Source: a bacterium (GTDB lineage Bacteria > Patescibacteriota > Patescibacteriia > JACQRZ01). Taken from it: a DNA stretch of 37,443 bases. The stretch is from assembly GCA_023246095.1 (NCBI GenBank), contig JAHFJA010000009.1, positions 1 to 37,443 of the forward strand, in the 5' to 3' direction. The translations under genes were made by a program, and so were the position numbers. Shown here one piece after another: positions 23,663-33,402 of the stretch; positions within the stretch are counted from its first letter, which is position 1, and the number at the start of each line of letters is the position of its first letter. The notes under the pieces were generated by a model that was not told the origin of the DNA, did no database searches, and saw nothing but the letters and a program-made list of their open reading frames with translations.

Positions 23663-24916
23663 TTATACGTAATCCCTCAACTTATCAATTCCTACTAGTT
23701 TCTCAATCTTTTCGAGAGCCTTTGCTTCGATCTGGCGAATACGTTCACGAGTGACACCAAATTCCTCCCCCACTTCTTCAAGAGTATGTGAAACACCATC
23801 CAGAAGCCCAAAACGCATTTCGAGAATCTTTTGTTCACGAGGATGGAGAGTGCCGATAATGTCGTGCATGCGTTCTTTCAAAAGCTGTAATGCAGCCGCG
23901 CGATCAGGAGTGACTGTGCGTTGGTCTTCAATGAAGTCTTCGAGTGTACTGTTTTCATCTTCATCACCGATCGAAGTATCAATCGAAATCGTATCTTGGT
24001 TGATCTTGATAATATGACGAACCTTCTCAACACTCTCCCCCATTTCAGCGGCGACTTCTTCTGGTAACGGTTCACGTCCCAAATCTTGAATCAACTGTCG
24101 CTGGATTTGTTGAAATTTATTGATCGTCTCCACCATGTGTACCGGAATACGAATCGTACGCGACTGGTCAGCCAAAGCACGAGTAATCGCCTGACGAATC
24201 CACCACGTCGCATATGTCGAAAACTTATAACCTTTGCGATAATCGAATTTTTCAACCGCACGAAATAAACCAATATTTCCTTCTTGAATCAAATCGAGTA
24301 ATGAAAGACTTTTGTCAACGAATTTTTTTGCAATAGAAACCACCAAACGCAAGTTTGCTTCGATAAGTCGTTGCTCTGCTTCTTTGTCTCCTTTTTCTTT
24401 TCGCTTTGCAAGAGAAACTTCTTCCTCAGAATTAAGGAGTGGGACTTTGCCAATTTCTCGCAAATACATCTGAATAGAATCAGCAGAAATATCCGAAAGA
24501 TCAATGATCGTTCGTTTTTTTTCTTTGCCTCCTGTCGTCTTTTCGTTGTCTCCGCCCGCAATTGAAGAGGAGGTTCCACCCAATATTCCTCCTTTGCGTT
24601 CAAAAATCTGAATACTATTCGTATCAACATCATCAAGAAAATCCTCATACTCTTCAAGGAACTCTTCGACATCAGGGAAATACAAAACAATCTCATCTTC
24701 AGTGAGAAATCCGCGATATCGTCCTTTTTGTAATAAGCTATCAAGTCGCTCTCTGGTGGGAAACACTGCTTTGGGCACCTCCGGTCTTACCGCAGGTTTA
24801 GAAGGAACAGGTTTCTTCTTCGTATTGACGGTGGGTTTTGGGGCACTCGATCCCGCTTTTTTCGCGACCGGTTTCCCCTTATGGCCCGTTGTTTGCTTGG
24901 AAGGTTTTTTCGTCAT
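23663..24916 (-). CDS. rpoD: RNA polymerase primary sigma factor
   Basis: 417 residues. After a Lys/Pro/Thr-rich start (1-50), residues 55-107 look like a short region 1.1. Region 1.2 starts at [11 protein letters not shown] (146-156). Region 2 contains [24 protein letters not shown] and the -10-reading helix [18 protein letters not shown] (231-248). Region 3 runs 255-335, and region 4 has [20 protein letters not shown] (378-397), the -35-reading helix-turn-helix. It directs housekeeping transcription. It follows dnaG by 58 bases on the same strand. No clear SD. Confidence 0.97.
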   Translation of the reverse strand: MTKKPSKQTTGHKGKPVAKKAGSSAPKPTVNTKKKPVPSKPAVRPEVPKAVFPTRERLDSLLQKGRYRGFLTEDEIVLYFPDVEEFLEEYEDFLDDVDTNSIQIFERKGGILGGTSSSIAGGDNEKTTGGKEKKRTIIDLSDISADSIQMYLREIGKVPLLNSEEEVSLAKRKEKGDKEAEQRLIEANLRLVVSIAKKFVDKSLSLLDLIQEGNIGLFRAVEKFDYRKGYKFSTYATWWIRQAITRALADQSRTIRIPVHMVETINKFQQIQRQLIQDLGREPLPEEVAAEMGESVEKVRHIIKINQDTISIDTSIGDEDENSTLEDFIEDQRTVTPDRAAALQLLKERMHDIIGTLHPREQKILEMRFGLLDGVSHTLEEVGEEFGVTRERIRQIEAKALEKIEKLVGIDKLRDYV

Positions 24917-24974
24917 GAAAAATAATTGAACAATTCCTTCGCACAGCTAAGGATTAATTATTAATAATAGTATA

Positions 24975-26747
24975 TCACATTGTCTGGATCATTTGAAATT
25001 CCGCCATATATTGCTTGACAGCCTCATGATCCTGTTCCTTTTCCGCTTTCGACATAAGGTGCTGTAATTCACGGGTACGCCGTTCCTTATACCGAGAACG
25101 AATACGAGCACAAAGTTCTTCTACTGTAGTCCCTTCTGTCACTTCAAACGCTGCCGCAGCCTCTATTTTCTCTAAAAGTCCCGGTTGCGAAAGCACTACA
25201 GACAATGAAGACAGAGAAGGAATCGAAGTACTGTCACTATAGTCTTTACATAAAAGGTTGTAAAGGGTAGACAGGTCCTTGTTTTGGATCATTTCCGACC
25301 CCACCATATTGATTGCACTCTTTAAATCAGCTGGATACTGCAACAAAGAAACGATGAATGAAAACTCTATCGGGTCGATAGACGTATTCTGAGGAGCTTT
25401 TACAGAAGGAGTCGGTGCGGCTGCGGGACTGCGAAACGGCGTTTTAGAACGTTTTTTTGCGGTTTCAAGCTCTTCCCAAAGAATCGTTTCTGAAACACTC
25501 ATCTCTTTTGCTAAATATGTCACCCAATGATCTTGCATCACCCTATCAGGAATACGGCCGATGAATGAGAGGATTTTATGCACTGATTGAGTTTTTCTAT
25601 ATGAATCTTCAAGAACTTTATTGAGTATTTCGTGTTGAGTCAAAAAATGAATAAATGGCATAGCATGCTGAATTGAAGCTTTCCACGCCTCTGGATCCTT
25701 ACGGATACACTCATCGGGGTCCTTATATAACGGCTTTCCATTATCTCCTTGGGGAAGTTGAACAATTCGAGCATCAATTCCCTCCTGCAAAGCAACATCA
25801 ATTCCTCTTTCGGTAGCTTGTATACCTGCTGTATCCGCATCAAAGCAAAAAAGAAACTGCTGAGTAAATCTTTTGATCAGCTTAACTTGCTCACTTGTCA
25901 GCGCTGTACCACAACTGGCTACGACATTACGCACCCCTCCTTGGACTAACGCGATGACATCCATATACCCTTCGACTATAATGACTTGATTCGTTTCACG
26001 AATCGCATGACGTGCATGATCAAGATTAAATACGATTCTACTTTTATCATATAAAGATGTCTGTGGAGAGTTGAGATACTTTGGTGCATTTGGTTGATCC
26101 TGCAAAATACGCCCACCAAATCCTACGATGTGGCCATGTATATCACGAATAGGAATCATGATGCGTCCACGAAAACGGTCCATCGCCCTCCCCTGCTCTT
26201 TTACCATCGCAAGTCCCGCTTCAACTATTTCAGGAGTAGTATATTTTTTTGAAATTAAAAATTGATAAAGTCGATCAAAATCTTCCAATGCATATCCGAA
26301 AGAAAACTCATCTTGCAACATTTGGGAAATATCTCTGCCTTTTAAATACTCGCGAGCGGTCTGAGCTTGTGGTGCGCGAACAAGCGCTTGTGTGAAAAAT
26401 CCGGCTGCAAGTTCGACAAGATCGTAGAGACGTTCTTTCTTGTCGCGAGGCTCTCGCGATGCCATTCTTTCGAGAATAACACCGGCTCTTTGCGCTAATA
26501 TCTGTAGTGCTTCTTTAAACTCAACCCCTTCAATTTTTGTAAAAAATGTAAAAAGATCACCTCCTTCTCCACATCCAAAACAATGCCAGATTTGCTTTGG
26601 AGAACTCACCATGAATGACGCATTTTTTTCTTTATGAAAAGGACACGGTGCTTTGAAATTGCTCCCAGCCTGTTTGAGCACAACATATTCTTTGACTAGC
26701 TCAACAATATCGATCCTCTCTTTTATTTGTTGGATGGGATCGTTCAT
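24975..26747 (-). CDS. dnaG: DNA primase
   Basis: 590 residues in the normal DnaG order: CHC2 zinc finger (C35-x-x-H38 and C56-x-x-C59, CPFHKEKNASF then CFGCG), catalytic core with RFRGRIMIPIRD (191-202) and GFGGR (209-213), TOPRIM with EGYMDV (E259) and DADTAG (D303, D305), and a helical C-terminal part that would contact the helicase. It makes RNA primers for replication. It starts 9 bases after the SufT-like gene and precedes rpoD. No SD. Confidence 0.97.
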   Translation of the reverse strand: MNDPIQQIKERIDIVELVKEYVVLKQAGSNFKAPCPFHKEKNASFMVSSPKQIWHCFGCGEGGDLFTFFTKIEGVEFKEALQILAQRAGVILERMASREPRDKKERLYDLVELAAGFFTQALVRAPQAQTAREYLKGRDISQMLQDEFSFGYALEDFDRLYQFLISKKYTTPEIVEAGLAMVKEQGRAMDRFRGRIMIPIRDIHGHIVGFGGRILQDQPNAPKYLNSPQTSLYDKSRIVFNLDHARHAIRETNQVIIVEGYMDVIALVQGGVRNVVASCGTALTSEQVKLIKRFTQQFLFCFDADTAGIQATERGIDVALQEGIDARIVQLPQGDNGKPLYKDPDECIRKDPEAWKASIQHAMPFIHFLTQHEILNKVLEDSYRKTQSVHKILSFIGRIPDRVMQDHWVTYLAKEMSVSETILWEELETAKKRSKTPFRSPAAAPTPSVKAPQNTSIDPIEFSFIVSLLQYPADLKSAINMVGSEMIQNKDLSTLYNLLCKDYSDSTSIPSLSSLSVVLSQPGLLEKIEAAAAFEVTEGTTVEELCARIRSRYKERRTRELQHLMSKAEKEQDHEAVKQYMAEFQMIQTM

Positions 26748-26756
26748 AGGAAATAT

Positions 26757-27098
26757 TTACAGACCAAATAACATTGCACGCAATCCCTCCTCGACTCGTT
26801 CCGTATCCCACGCGGGTTCCCAGACTACGTTCACCACAACTTCTTTCACATCATCCATAAGCATCATTACCTCTTTTACTTGATCGACTAACTCCGCTCC
26901 CGCTGGACATCCCATACTCGTAAATGTCATATCTACCGTAACAATTCCGTTTTCTATTTCAACATTATATATGAGCCCGAGATCGACAATACCAATTCCG
27001 ATTTCCGGATCTTCAATGGTATTGAGAAGATGCCACTCGTCGCCGGTGCGTTCTGAGGCAGGCACAACACGCTCTGCGACTGTTTTATGCTGATCCAT
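26757..27098 (-). CDS. SufT-like (DUF59/MIP18) Fe-S assembly factor
   Basis: 113 residues. IEDPEIGIGIVDLGLIY (about 28-44) and TSMGCPAG (60-67, reactive Cys near 64) are the DUF59/PaaD signatures. Such proteins help mature or deliver Fe-S clusters. It is the last suf gene, 14 bases after sufU, and is followed directly by dnaG. Confidence 0.9.
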   Translation of the reverse strand: MDQHKTVAERVVPASERTGDEWHLLNTIEDPEIGIGIVDLGLIYNVEIENGIVTVDMTFTSMGCPAGAELVDQVKEVMMLMDDVKEVVVNVVWEPAWDTERVEEGLRAMLFGL

Positions 27099-27112
27099 AA
27101 ATGTGTTCAGTA

Positions 27113-27481
27113 TTAAATATGTGGTTCAAATGCTCGAATGAGTGCCTCCTGTCCCAAAAGTGCACACTTTATGCGCGAAGGACTTAAATCTACCCCAAGC
27201 ATACCTTGAATATCTTCCTGTTTCATCAACTCAAGGTCTTTTTTCTCTTTTCCTTGTGCTATATCAGTAAGCATTGACATGGACGCGGTACTAATGGCGC
27301 ATCCTTTACTTTCAAATCGGACTTCCTGTATCCTACCACATTCATCAATTCTTGCATCGAGCGTGATAGCATCTCCACATATGGGATTGTAAACTGTCGC
27401 CGTATTAGTTGCACCAACAAGCCGTCCATGATTATGTGGATGCTTGTAGTGGTCTAGTATTATTTCTGAATAGATATCCAT
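27113..27481 (-). CDS. sufU: SufU/NifU-type Fe-S scaffold or sulfur-transfer protein
   Basis: 122 residues with the three conserved cysteines: NPICGD (C35), SKGCAIS (C61) and RIKCALL (C106). In firmicute-type systems SufU binds zinc and takes sulfur from SufS. At 122 residues it is shorter than many homologues. It starts 2 bases after the end of sufS. Confidence 0.9.
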   Translation of the reverse strand: MDIYSEIILDHYKHPHNHGRLVGATNTATVYNPICGDAITLDARIDECGRIQEVRFESKGCAISTASMSMLTDIAQGKEKKDLELMKQEDIQGMLGVDLSPSRIKCALLGQEALIRAFEPHI

Positions 27482-27483
27482 AT

Positions 27484-28683
27484 TTATAAAAATTTCTTCT
27501 TTACTTCATCAAGAGCCGATACAAGAGCGTCAATGTCATCTTTTGTATTATATACTCCGATGCTCATACGAGCAGTAGCCGACACCCTCAGGTGTTGATG
27601 AAGCGGCTGTGCACAATGATGCCCCGCGCGAATCGCTATGTTCTTGTTGTTAACAATACTCGCAATATCATGCGGATGTACCCCTTCAATATTAAAAGCC
27701 AAAATCCCCGATCCGCCAGAGGGGTGAAATAAGGTAAGCCCTTCAATTCCTTGAAGCGCAGTATGCGCACAAGCAGTCAAACTGCGCTCATGTTCAATAA
27801 TGGAATCAATGCTGAAATCCTTTAAAAATTGTATTGACGCTCCCAAACCAATCACTTCCGCAATCGGAGGTGTCCCCCCTTCAAACCGTGTGGGCACGTC
27901 TTTATATGTGATTTCATCTTCACTTACTCTTACCACCATACCACCTCCATACAACAGTGGATTCATGTTCTCCAATAATTCACGTTTGCCATACAATGCA
28001 CCAACGCCCGTTGGTCCATACATCTTATGCCCAGAAAACGCAAAAAAATCCACATCCCATTTTTGTAAGTCGCATACTTGATGAGCTACTGCCTGAGCTC
28101 CATCAACCAAAACCTTTGCGCCATATTTATGAGCTTGTTCAACAATGAATGATATATCATTTACTGTACCCGTCACATTCGAAATTGCACCAACACACAC
28201 TAATTTCACCTTCTCTGAAAGCATCGCTTTATAGCTTTCCAGATCCAGATGCAGGTCATCCAATAGGGGGATGACTCGCAAAGTAGCTCCAGTATTCTTA
28301 CATACCTCATACCATGGAACAAAATTGGCATGGTGTTCAAGTGCGCTCACCAGTACTTCATCTCCGGGTTTTAGAAATTTTTCTGCGTATCCTCGGGCAA
28401 CAAGGTTTATAGACTCAGTCGTTCCCCGTGTAAAAATAATCTGCGATGAATCACTCACCCCAAGAAAATCGGCAACCAAAGTACGTACGTTTTCATACGC
28501 CGCACTCGCTTGTTCTGAGATGCCATAAATACCTCGATGAATGTTCGCGCGGTATGAAGTATAATAATCGTCCATTGCGGACGACACACAGTGCGGAGTT
28601 TGCGTCGTAGCAGCATTATCCAGATATACTAAATCGGGATGTCTTTCAAATAAAGGAAATTGTTTTTTAATATTGTTCATCAT
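27484..28683 (-). CDS. sufS: Cysteine desulfurase SufS
   Basis: 399 residues, class V aminotransferase fold. LDNAATTQTP near 21-30, FTRGTTESINLVA (84-96), the PLP lysine K220 in FSGHKMYGPTGVG, RFEGGTPP (267-273), and RAGHHCAQP with catalytic C357. It supplies sulfur as persulfide for Fe-S assembly. It begins with two tandem ATG codons; I keep the first, as neither has an SD. One base separates it from sufD. Confidence 0.96.
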   Translation of the reverse strand: MMNNIKKQFPLFERHPDLVYLDNAATTQTPHCVSSAMDDYYTSYRANIHRGIYGISEQASAAYENVRTLVADFLGVSDSSQIIFTRGTTESINLVARGYAEKFLKPGDEVLVSALEHHANFVPWYEVCKNTGATLRVIPLLDDLHLDLESYKAMLSEKVKLVCVGAISNVTGTVNDISFIVEQAHKYGAKVLVDGAQAVAHQVCDLQKWDVDFFAFSGHKMYGPTGVGALYGKRELLENMNPLLYGGGMVVRVSEDEITYKDVPTRFEGGTPPIAEVIGLGASIQFLKDFSIDSIIEHERSLTACAHTALQGIEGLTLFHPSGGSGILAFNIEGVHPHDIASIVNNKNIAIRAGHHCAQPLHQHLRVSATARMSIGVYNTKDDIDALVSALDEVKKKFL

Positions 28684-28684
28684 A

Positions 28685-29299
28685 TTATGCGTGCGCCATA
28701 AATGTGTTTACGGATTCGGTTATAGAGGTTATATCAGTATCTGCCGCGATCGTCTGTAAGTCTTTAGAAACAAATCCTTTAGCCATTTCGCTAATCATTG
28801 CTCCTTTGTCAATTCCACGGGCCTGTCCATACCACAACGCCTGATCATCAAAATACCCAATAGATACTTCATGTTTTGCTTGGACACCATCTGCTTTAAT
28901 TTCAAGGGAAGGAATTGTTCGTGTCTGCGCATCTGCCGATAAATGTATGGCGTGATGAGAAAAATGCATAGTACTTTCATCTGCACCTTCCATACATTGC
29001 AAAATACCGTTTATCATAACTCTTGCGCGATTGCGTGCGATACTACGAACCCTCACACTCGAGGATGTCTGAGGTGCGCGAGCAATAATATTAATATTCA
29101 AAGGGATAACAATCTCATCCGCAAGAATGATGATTACACAATCAAGTGTTGCGCGGACTCCATCGAGTGAATATGTTAAGTCTGTTTCTTCTATCCCTTG
29201 ATTCAGTAGGATCACGTGTTGTAACGACTCACCTTCACCAAGATTGACGAAAGGTGTCATGATACTGTTCCATTGAATATTTTGGGTAGCGTTATCCAT
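28685..29299 (-). CDS. sufD: Short SufD-like scaffold subunit
   Basis: 204 residues, about half the usual length. The beta-helix strands and the C-terminal IPSLEIKADGVQAKHEVSIG (128-147) with ALWYGQARGID and AKGFV match the SufB/SufD core, so the N-terminal helical part is missing or reduced. It would pair with SufB and SufC. It lies 2 bases after sufB. The frame has no stop or frameshift, so this looks like a compact form rather than a broken gene. Confidence 0.85.
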   Translation of the reverse strand: MDNATQNIQWNSIMTPFVNLGEGESLQHVILLNQGIEETDLTYSLDGVRATLDCVIIILADEIVIPLNINIIARAPQTSSSVRVRSIARNRARVMINGILQCMEGADESTMHFSHHAIHLSADAQTRTIPSLEIKADGVQAKHEVSIGYFDDQALWYGQARGIDKGAMISEMAKGFVSKDLQTIAADTDITSITESVNTFMAHA

Positions 29300-29301
29300 A
29301 T

Positions 29302-30720
29302 CTAAGCAGTAAATCCTTCCATTTCTATTTCGATAAGACGATGCAGCTCAAGAGCGTATTCCATAGGAAGACGTTTTGCAATCGGATAGGCAAAACCATT
29401 AACGAGTAAGGAGGCCGCCTCATCGTTAGAGAGACCTCGACTCATCAGATAAAATAACTGGTCTTGCCGAATATTAGACACTGATGCTTCATGGGCAATA
29501 CTTGCGGTCTGTTCTTGGATATCCATCGTTGGATATGTATCAGATCGCGAAGAAGGATCGACAAGAAGAGCATCACACACTACACGGCTTTTTACATTCT
29601 TTGCACCTTTTACTACTTTTACTAAACCACGATAGGATGAGCGGCCACCTTGTTTGCTGATTGAACGCGCCATGATAGTTGAGCTGGTATTGGGCGCCAA
29701 GTGAATTGCTTTTGCTCCTGCATCTTGGTGTTGGCCTTTTCCGGCAAGAGCCAAGGAATACATTTCTCCTTTTGCGCCTGATTCTTTTAATACAACCGAC
29801 GGATATTTCATAGTCGCTTTTGAACCGAGATTACAATCAAGCCAACACATCTCACCATTGCCATATACAAGAGCACGCTTAGTAACAAGATTGTATACAT
29901 TGTTCGACCAATTCTGGATCGTCGTATACTGCACTTTTGCCCCTCGTTTTACAACAACTTCAACAACTGCGGAATGGAGGGAATCACTAGAATAAGTAGG
30001 TGCGGTGCATCCTTCGATATAATGAACACTACTCCCTTCATCAGCAATAATAAGAGTACGTTCAAACTGACCCATGCGCTCTGCGTTTATGCGAAAATAG
30101 GCTTGCAATGGCAGTGTCACCTGCACCCCCTTTGGTATATATATAAATGACCCTCCCGACCACACAGCAGAATTCAATGCGGAAAATTTATTATCCGCTG
30201 ATGGTATGACTGTACCAAAATATTCTTTAAACATCTGGGGGTATTTTTGCAATGCAATGTCAGTCGATTCAAAAATTACTCCCTGAGCTTTAAGATCTTC
30301 ATGCAAAGAATGGTATACGACCTCTGATTCAAATTGTGCGCCAGTACCCGCCAAAAACGATCGTTCGGCTTGAGGAATACCTAACTTTTCAAAGGTATCT
30401 TTGATTTCGACCGGCACATCCTCCCATTTTTGAGTTCCCCCCTCCTTTGGTTCAATATAGTAGTGAATACGATCAAAATCTATAGAAGAAAGATCAGCCC
30501 CCCATGCGGGCATTTGTTTTGAATAAAATATTTCAAGGGCCTTGAGTCTAAATTCAAGCATCCATTCAGGCTCTTTTTTTCGTCCTGAGATATCATGAAC
30601 AACTTTTGTAGACAGGCCTTCAGGCAACTCATATGCATTATCGGTCTGCGTACGAAACCCGTATTCGTATTCACTGCGAATCGAGCTAGCTTTTTGACGT
30701 GCCGTATCGAGTGGATTCAT
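29302..30720 (-). CDS. sufB: Fe-S cluster assembly protein SufB
   Basis: 472 residues, full length. YYIEPKEGGTQKWEDVPVEI, SFIYIPKGVQVTLPLQAYFR, VHYIEGCTAP, and SIAHEASVSNIRQDQLFYLM are SufB hallmarks. It forms the scaffold on which the cluster is built with SufC and SufD. It lies 2 bases after sufC. Confidence 0.97.
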   Translation of the reverse strand: MNPLDTARQKASSIRSEYEYGFRTQTDNAYELPEGLSTKVVHDISGRKKEPEWMLEFRLKALEIFYSKQMPAWGADLSSIDFDRIHYYIEPKEGGTQKWEDVPVEIKDTFEKLGIPQAERSFLAGTGAQFESEVVYHSLHEDLKAQGVIFESTDIALQKYPQMFKEYFGTVIPSADNKFSALNSAVWSGGSFIYIPKGVQVTLPLQAYFRINAERMGQFERTLIIADEGSSVHYIEGCTAPTYSSDSLHSAVVEVVVKRGAKVQYTTIQNWSNNVYNLVTKRALVYGNGEMCWLDCNLGSKATMKYPSVVLKESGAKGEMYSLALAGKGQHQDAGAKAIHLAPNTSSTIMARSISKQGGRSSYRGLVKVVKGAKNVKSRVVCDALLVDPSSRSDTYPTMDIQEQTASIAHEASVSNIRQDQLFYLMSRGLSNDEAASLLVNGFAYPIAKRLPMEYALELHRLIEIEMEGFTA

Positions 30721-30722
30721 AA

Positions 30723-31478
30723 TTATAACGCCATTGATTCATAACCGCTCGCGAGAATTTCTTTCGCCAGTTCTTTATTCCCTGTTTTCACAATACATCC
30801 TTTACTCATTACATGTACTGCGGTAGGTTCGAGTTTATCAAGCAAAGCACCTTGGTGTGTAACTAAAAGGATACCACAATTGGATGTCGCGCGTAGCTCA
30901 TTAAGCACGTCAGCGATCACTGTAAGAGCATCGACATCAACACCGGAATCAATTTCATCCAAAAGTGCAAAATGTGGCTGCAAGATTATCATTTGCAAAA
31001 GCTCTGATCGCTTCTTTTCTCCACCAGAAAAACCCTCATTCACACTGCGTCCAATAAACGTATTTGCAAGGCCAACTCGCCGTGATGTCGTATTCATTGT
31101 CTTAACAAATTCTGCGGGGCTTATTGGCTTGGCATCGGAATCCCGAACCTGTAACTGAGCGTTTTTTGCCAAACGAACAAAATTTCCCAATGTTACTCCG
31201 GCAATGTCAGGAGGATACTGGAACGCAAGAAACAACCCCTTACGTGCTCGATCTTCTGTGGGTGACGTAGTAATATCATCATCTCCAAGCACAATAGAAC
31301 CATCCGTAACTACGGTAAGTGGATTTCCCATGATGGCATTCAGTAGAGTACTTTTTCCCGAACCATTTGGCCCCATGAGGACATGTAGCTCTCCGCGAGG
31401 AATGACGAGGTCAACGCCATTCACAATCGAAGTCTTATCTACTGACACCGAAAGGTTTTTAAGAACAAGGGTGTCCAT
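30723..31478 (-). CDS. sufC: Fe-S assembly ATPase SufC
   Basis: 251 residues from ATG at 31478; a TTG two codons up is less likely. Walker A GPNGSGKST (about 37-45), signature FSGGEKKRSE, Walker B FALLDEIDSGVD and a switch His (LLVTHQG). This is the ATPase of the SufBCD complex. It starts 9 bases after the Rrf2 gene. Confidence 0.97.
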   Translation of the reverse strand: MDTLVLKNLSVSVDKTSIVNGVDLVIPRGELHVLMGPNGSGKSTLLNAIMGNPLTVVTDGSIVLGDDDITTSPTEDRARKGLFLAFQYPPDIAGVTLGNFVRLAKNAQLQVRDSDAKPISPAEFVKTMNTTSRRVGLANTFIGRSVNEGFSGGEKKRSELLQMIILQPHFALLDEIDSGVDVDALTVIADVLNELRATSNCGILLVTHQGALLDKLEPTAVHVMSKGCIVKTGNKELAKEILASGYESMAL

Positions 31479-31487
31479 ACGCAAAAA

Positions 31488-31955
31488 TTATTTTGTCGTA
31501 ATAAAGTGATCAAGTGTTTTTTCTTCAAGAACTTGTTTGATTTCGTCATTGATACGGCGCATAGCGGTACGCATGTCGCACACACTCGAACGAGGACATT
31601 GGTGTTTGTCGTCGTCACGTGCGCAGTCAGTAATCGCTACCGGACCCTCGAGTGCCTCGATAATCGCTTTCACAGAGATATCTTTGGCGCTTCGGGTAAG
31701 ACGATAACCTCCTGACTTTCCACGAACTGATTCAAGGAGTCCTCCTTGTCGCAATTGACGTGCTACTTGTTGTAAAAACGCAAAAGATAAGTTGCTTCCA
31801 TCAGCAACGTCATGCAACGAAACCGGTTCTTCAGAACCGTGAGAAGCAATAGCTGCTAATAGAAACATACCGTAATCAACCTTTTGGGTTATATGGAGTG
31901 TACCGTGTCTTTTTTCAGAGGAAGAGATCTCCTCGCCTAATATTGTTTTATTCAT
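31488..31955 (-). CDS. Rrf2-family Fe-S-responsive regulator
   Basis: 155 residues from ATG at 31955 (a GTG three codons up is possible). An N-terminal winged helix-turn-helix (YGMFLLAAIASHG, VADGSNLSFAFLQQVARQLR, GLLESVRGKSGGYRL) is followed by three cysteines in C-x8-C-x5-C (DCARDDDKHQCPRSSVC), likely [2Fe-2S] ligands; IscR has C-x5-C-x5-C. It most likely senses Fe-S status and regulates the suf operon it heads. Confidence 0.92.
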   Translation of the reverse strand: MNKTILGEEISSSEKRHGTLHITQKVDYGMFLLAAIASHGSEEPVSLHDVADGSNLSFAFLQQVARQLRQGGLLESVRGKSGGYRLTRSAKDISVKAIIEALEGPVAITDCARDDDKHQCPRSSVCDMRTAMRRINDEIKQVLEEKTLDHFITTK

Positions 31956-31994
31956 AATAATCACACTAAAAGAGTATACATAAAATACTGAAGG

Positions 31995-32023
31995 ACTATA
32001 TCATACTATGATTATCATGTCAA
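31995..32023 (-). promoter_or_regulatory. Promoter of the rrf2-suf operon with palindromic operator candidate
   Basis: TTGACA (32023-32018), 17 bases, extended -10 TGA-TATAGT (-10 at 32000-31995). Between the boxes, 32000-32012 reads ATCATA-C-TATGAT, a perfect 13-base palindrome placed as a repressor site. The leader is about 35 nt, with no SD. Confidence 0.78.
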
Positions 32024-32075
32024 GGGTCAAAAATCACCCCCTTGTCTCCATCAATACTCCCTATCAAACAGCATC

Positions 32076-33401
32076 TTAAACAAGAAGATGGGATTGGATA
32101 TGCTTTTTATACCAAAGAGCGCTTGCCTTCCAAATTCGTTTCCCCGTAACATAGTCGATGTACAATAAACCGAACCGCGCAGTATACCCATGTTGCCATT
32201 CAAAGTTATCCATCAATGACCACACATAGTACCCACGAACATCGCACCCCGTATCTTTCGCATGCATGACCATGCCGATATGATTTTCTAGATACTTAAT
32301 GCGTTCTTGGTCATTTATCATGTTGCCTGATATCACATCGTCGTATGCAGCGCCGTTTTCAGTAACGTATACTGGGATATTTCCATATTCATCTTTCATT
32401 CGAATCAACAAATCATACAGTCCTTGGGGGTATACTTCCCATCCCAGTGATGTAAATACTCCATCTTGTTTACGCACATGCTCCACCCCAAGGTCCGACC
32501 AAGAAGAAGATCTAACGCGGTTAGGCATATAATAATTGATTCCCAAAAAATCGATCGGCTCCGCAATCATTTCCAGATCTCCTTCTGTGATGTCGGGGGC
32601 AACACCTTGTTTTGTATATTCATTCAATAACCGTGAAGGATAGCCTTTGCCTATAAGCGGATCCAGAAACCAACGATTGAGAAATTCATCCTGTATTGTC
32701 ATAGCAGATTCATCAACGGAATTATTTGTTGCTGCATAGACCGGACTCAGATTCAGTGAGATACCTATATCACCTTTCAAATCCATATCTCGAAACAATC
32801 GAACTGCTCGCCCGTGTGAAACCAACAAGTTGTGAATCACTTGAACCGCTTCTTTTTTGTTGTTATGACCTGGTGCATGATCGCCATATAAGTGCCCCAA
32901 ATATCCATACACCCACGGCTCATTGTGTGTTATCCAAAGAGGTACTACATCGCCCAATTGCTTGAAGATAACTTCGGTATATTCCAAAAAATACTTAGCG
33001 CATTGTTTATTCGCCCATCCTCCTTCACCCTGCATCCATTGGGGTAAATCCCAGTGAAATAATGTTGCCATCGGTTTTATATCTGCCCGCAATAATTCTT
33101 CAACAAGCCGTCTATAAAAATCTAGTCCTTTCTGGTTTATTACGCCACACGAAGGAATAATGCGAGGCCATGAAATCGAAAACCGATATGATGTGATGCC
33201 AAGGTTTTTCATTTGCGCTACATCTTCTTTGAATCGATTATAATGATCACACGCAATGTCTCCACTTGAATCATCTTTGACGCTTCCTTGTATTCTTGAA
33301 AAAGTATCCCAAATCGAAGGTGATCGGCCATCGATATTATAAGCCCCTTCAATTTGATACGCTGACGTCGCTGCTCCCCATAAAAAGTTATTGCTATTCA
33401 T
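32076..33401 (-). CDS. GH1 beta-glucosidase
   Basis: 441 residues from ATG at 33401, one base past the stop of the AlkD-like gene; a TTG start at 33422 is less likely. FLWGAATSAYQIEG (5-18), acid/base E161 in THNEP, nucleophile E348 in YVTENG, and WSLMDNFEW near the end define family GH1. It cleaves beta-glucosides or related disaccharides in the cytoplasm; no signal peptide is present. It is probably co-transcribed with the upstream AlkD-like gene. No SD. Confidence 0.95.
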   Translation of the reverse strand: MNSNNFLWGAATSAYQIEGAYNIDGRSPSIWDTFSRIQGSVKDDSSGDIACDHYNRFKEDVAQMKNLGITSYRFSISWPRIIPSCGVINQKGLDFYRRLVEELLRADIKPMATLFHWDLPQWMQGEGGWANKQCAKYFLEYTEVIFKQLGDVVPLWITHNEPWVYGYLGHLYGDHAPGHNNKKEAVQVIHNLLVSHGRAVRLFRDMDLKGDIGISLNLSPVYAATNNSVDESAMTIQDEFLNRWFLDPLIGKGYPSRLLNEYTKQGVAPDITEGDLEMIAEPIDFLGINYYMPNRVRSSSWSDLGVEHVRKQDGVFTSLGWEVYPQGLYDLLIRMKDEYGNIPVYVTENGAAYDDVISGNMINDQERIKYLENHIGMVMHAKDTGCDVRGYYVWSLMDNFEWQHGYTARFGLLYIDYVTGKRIWKASALWYKKHIQSHLLV

Positions 33402-33402
33402 A

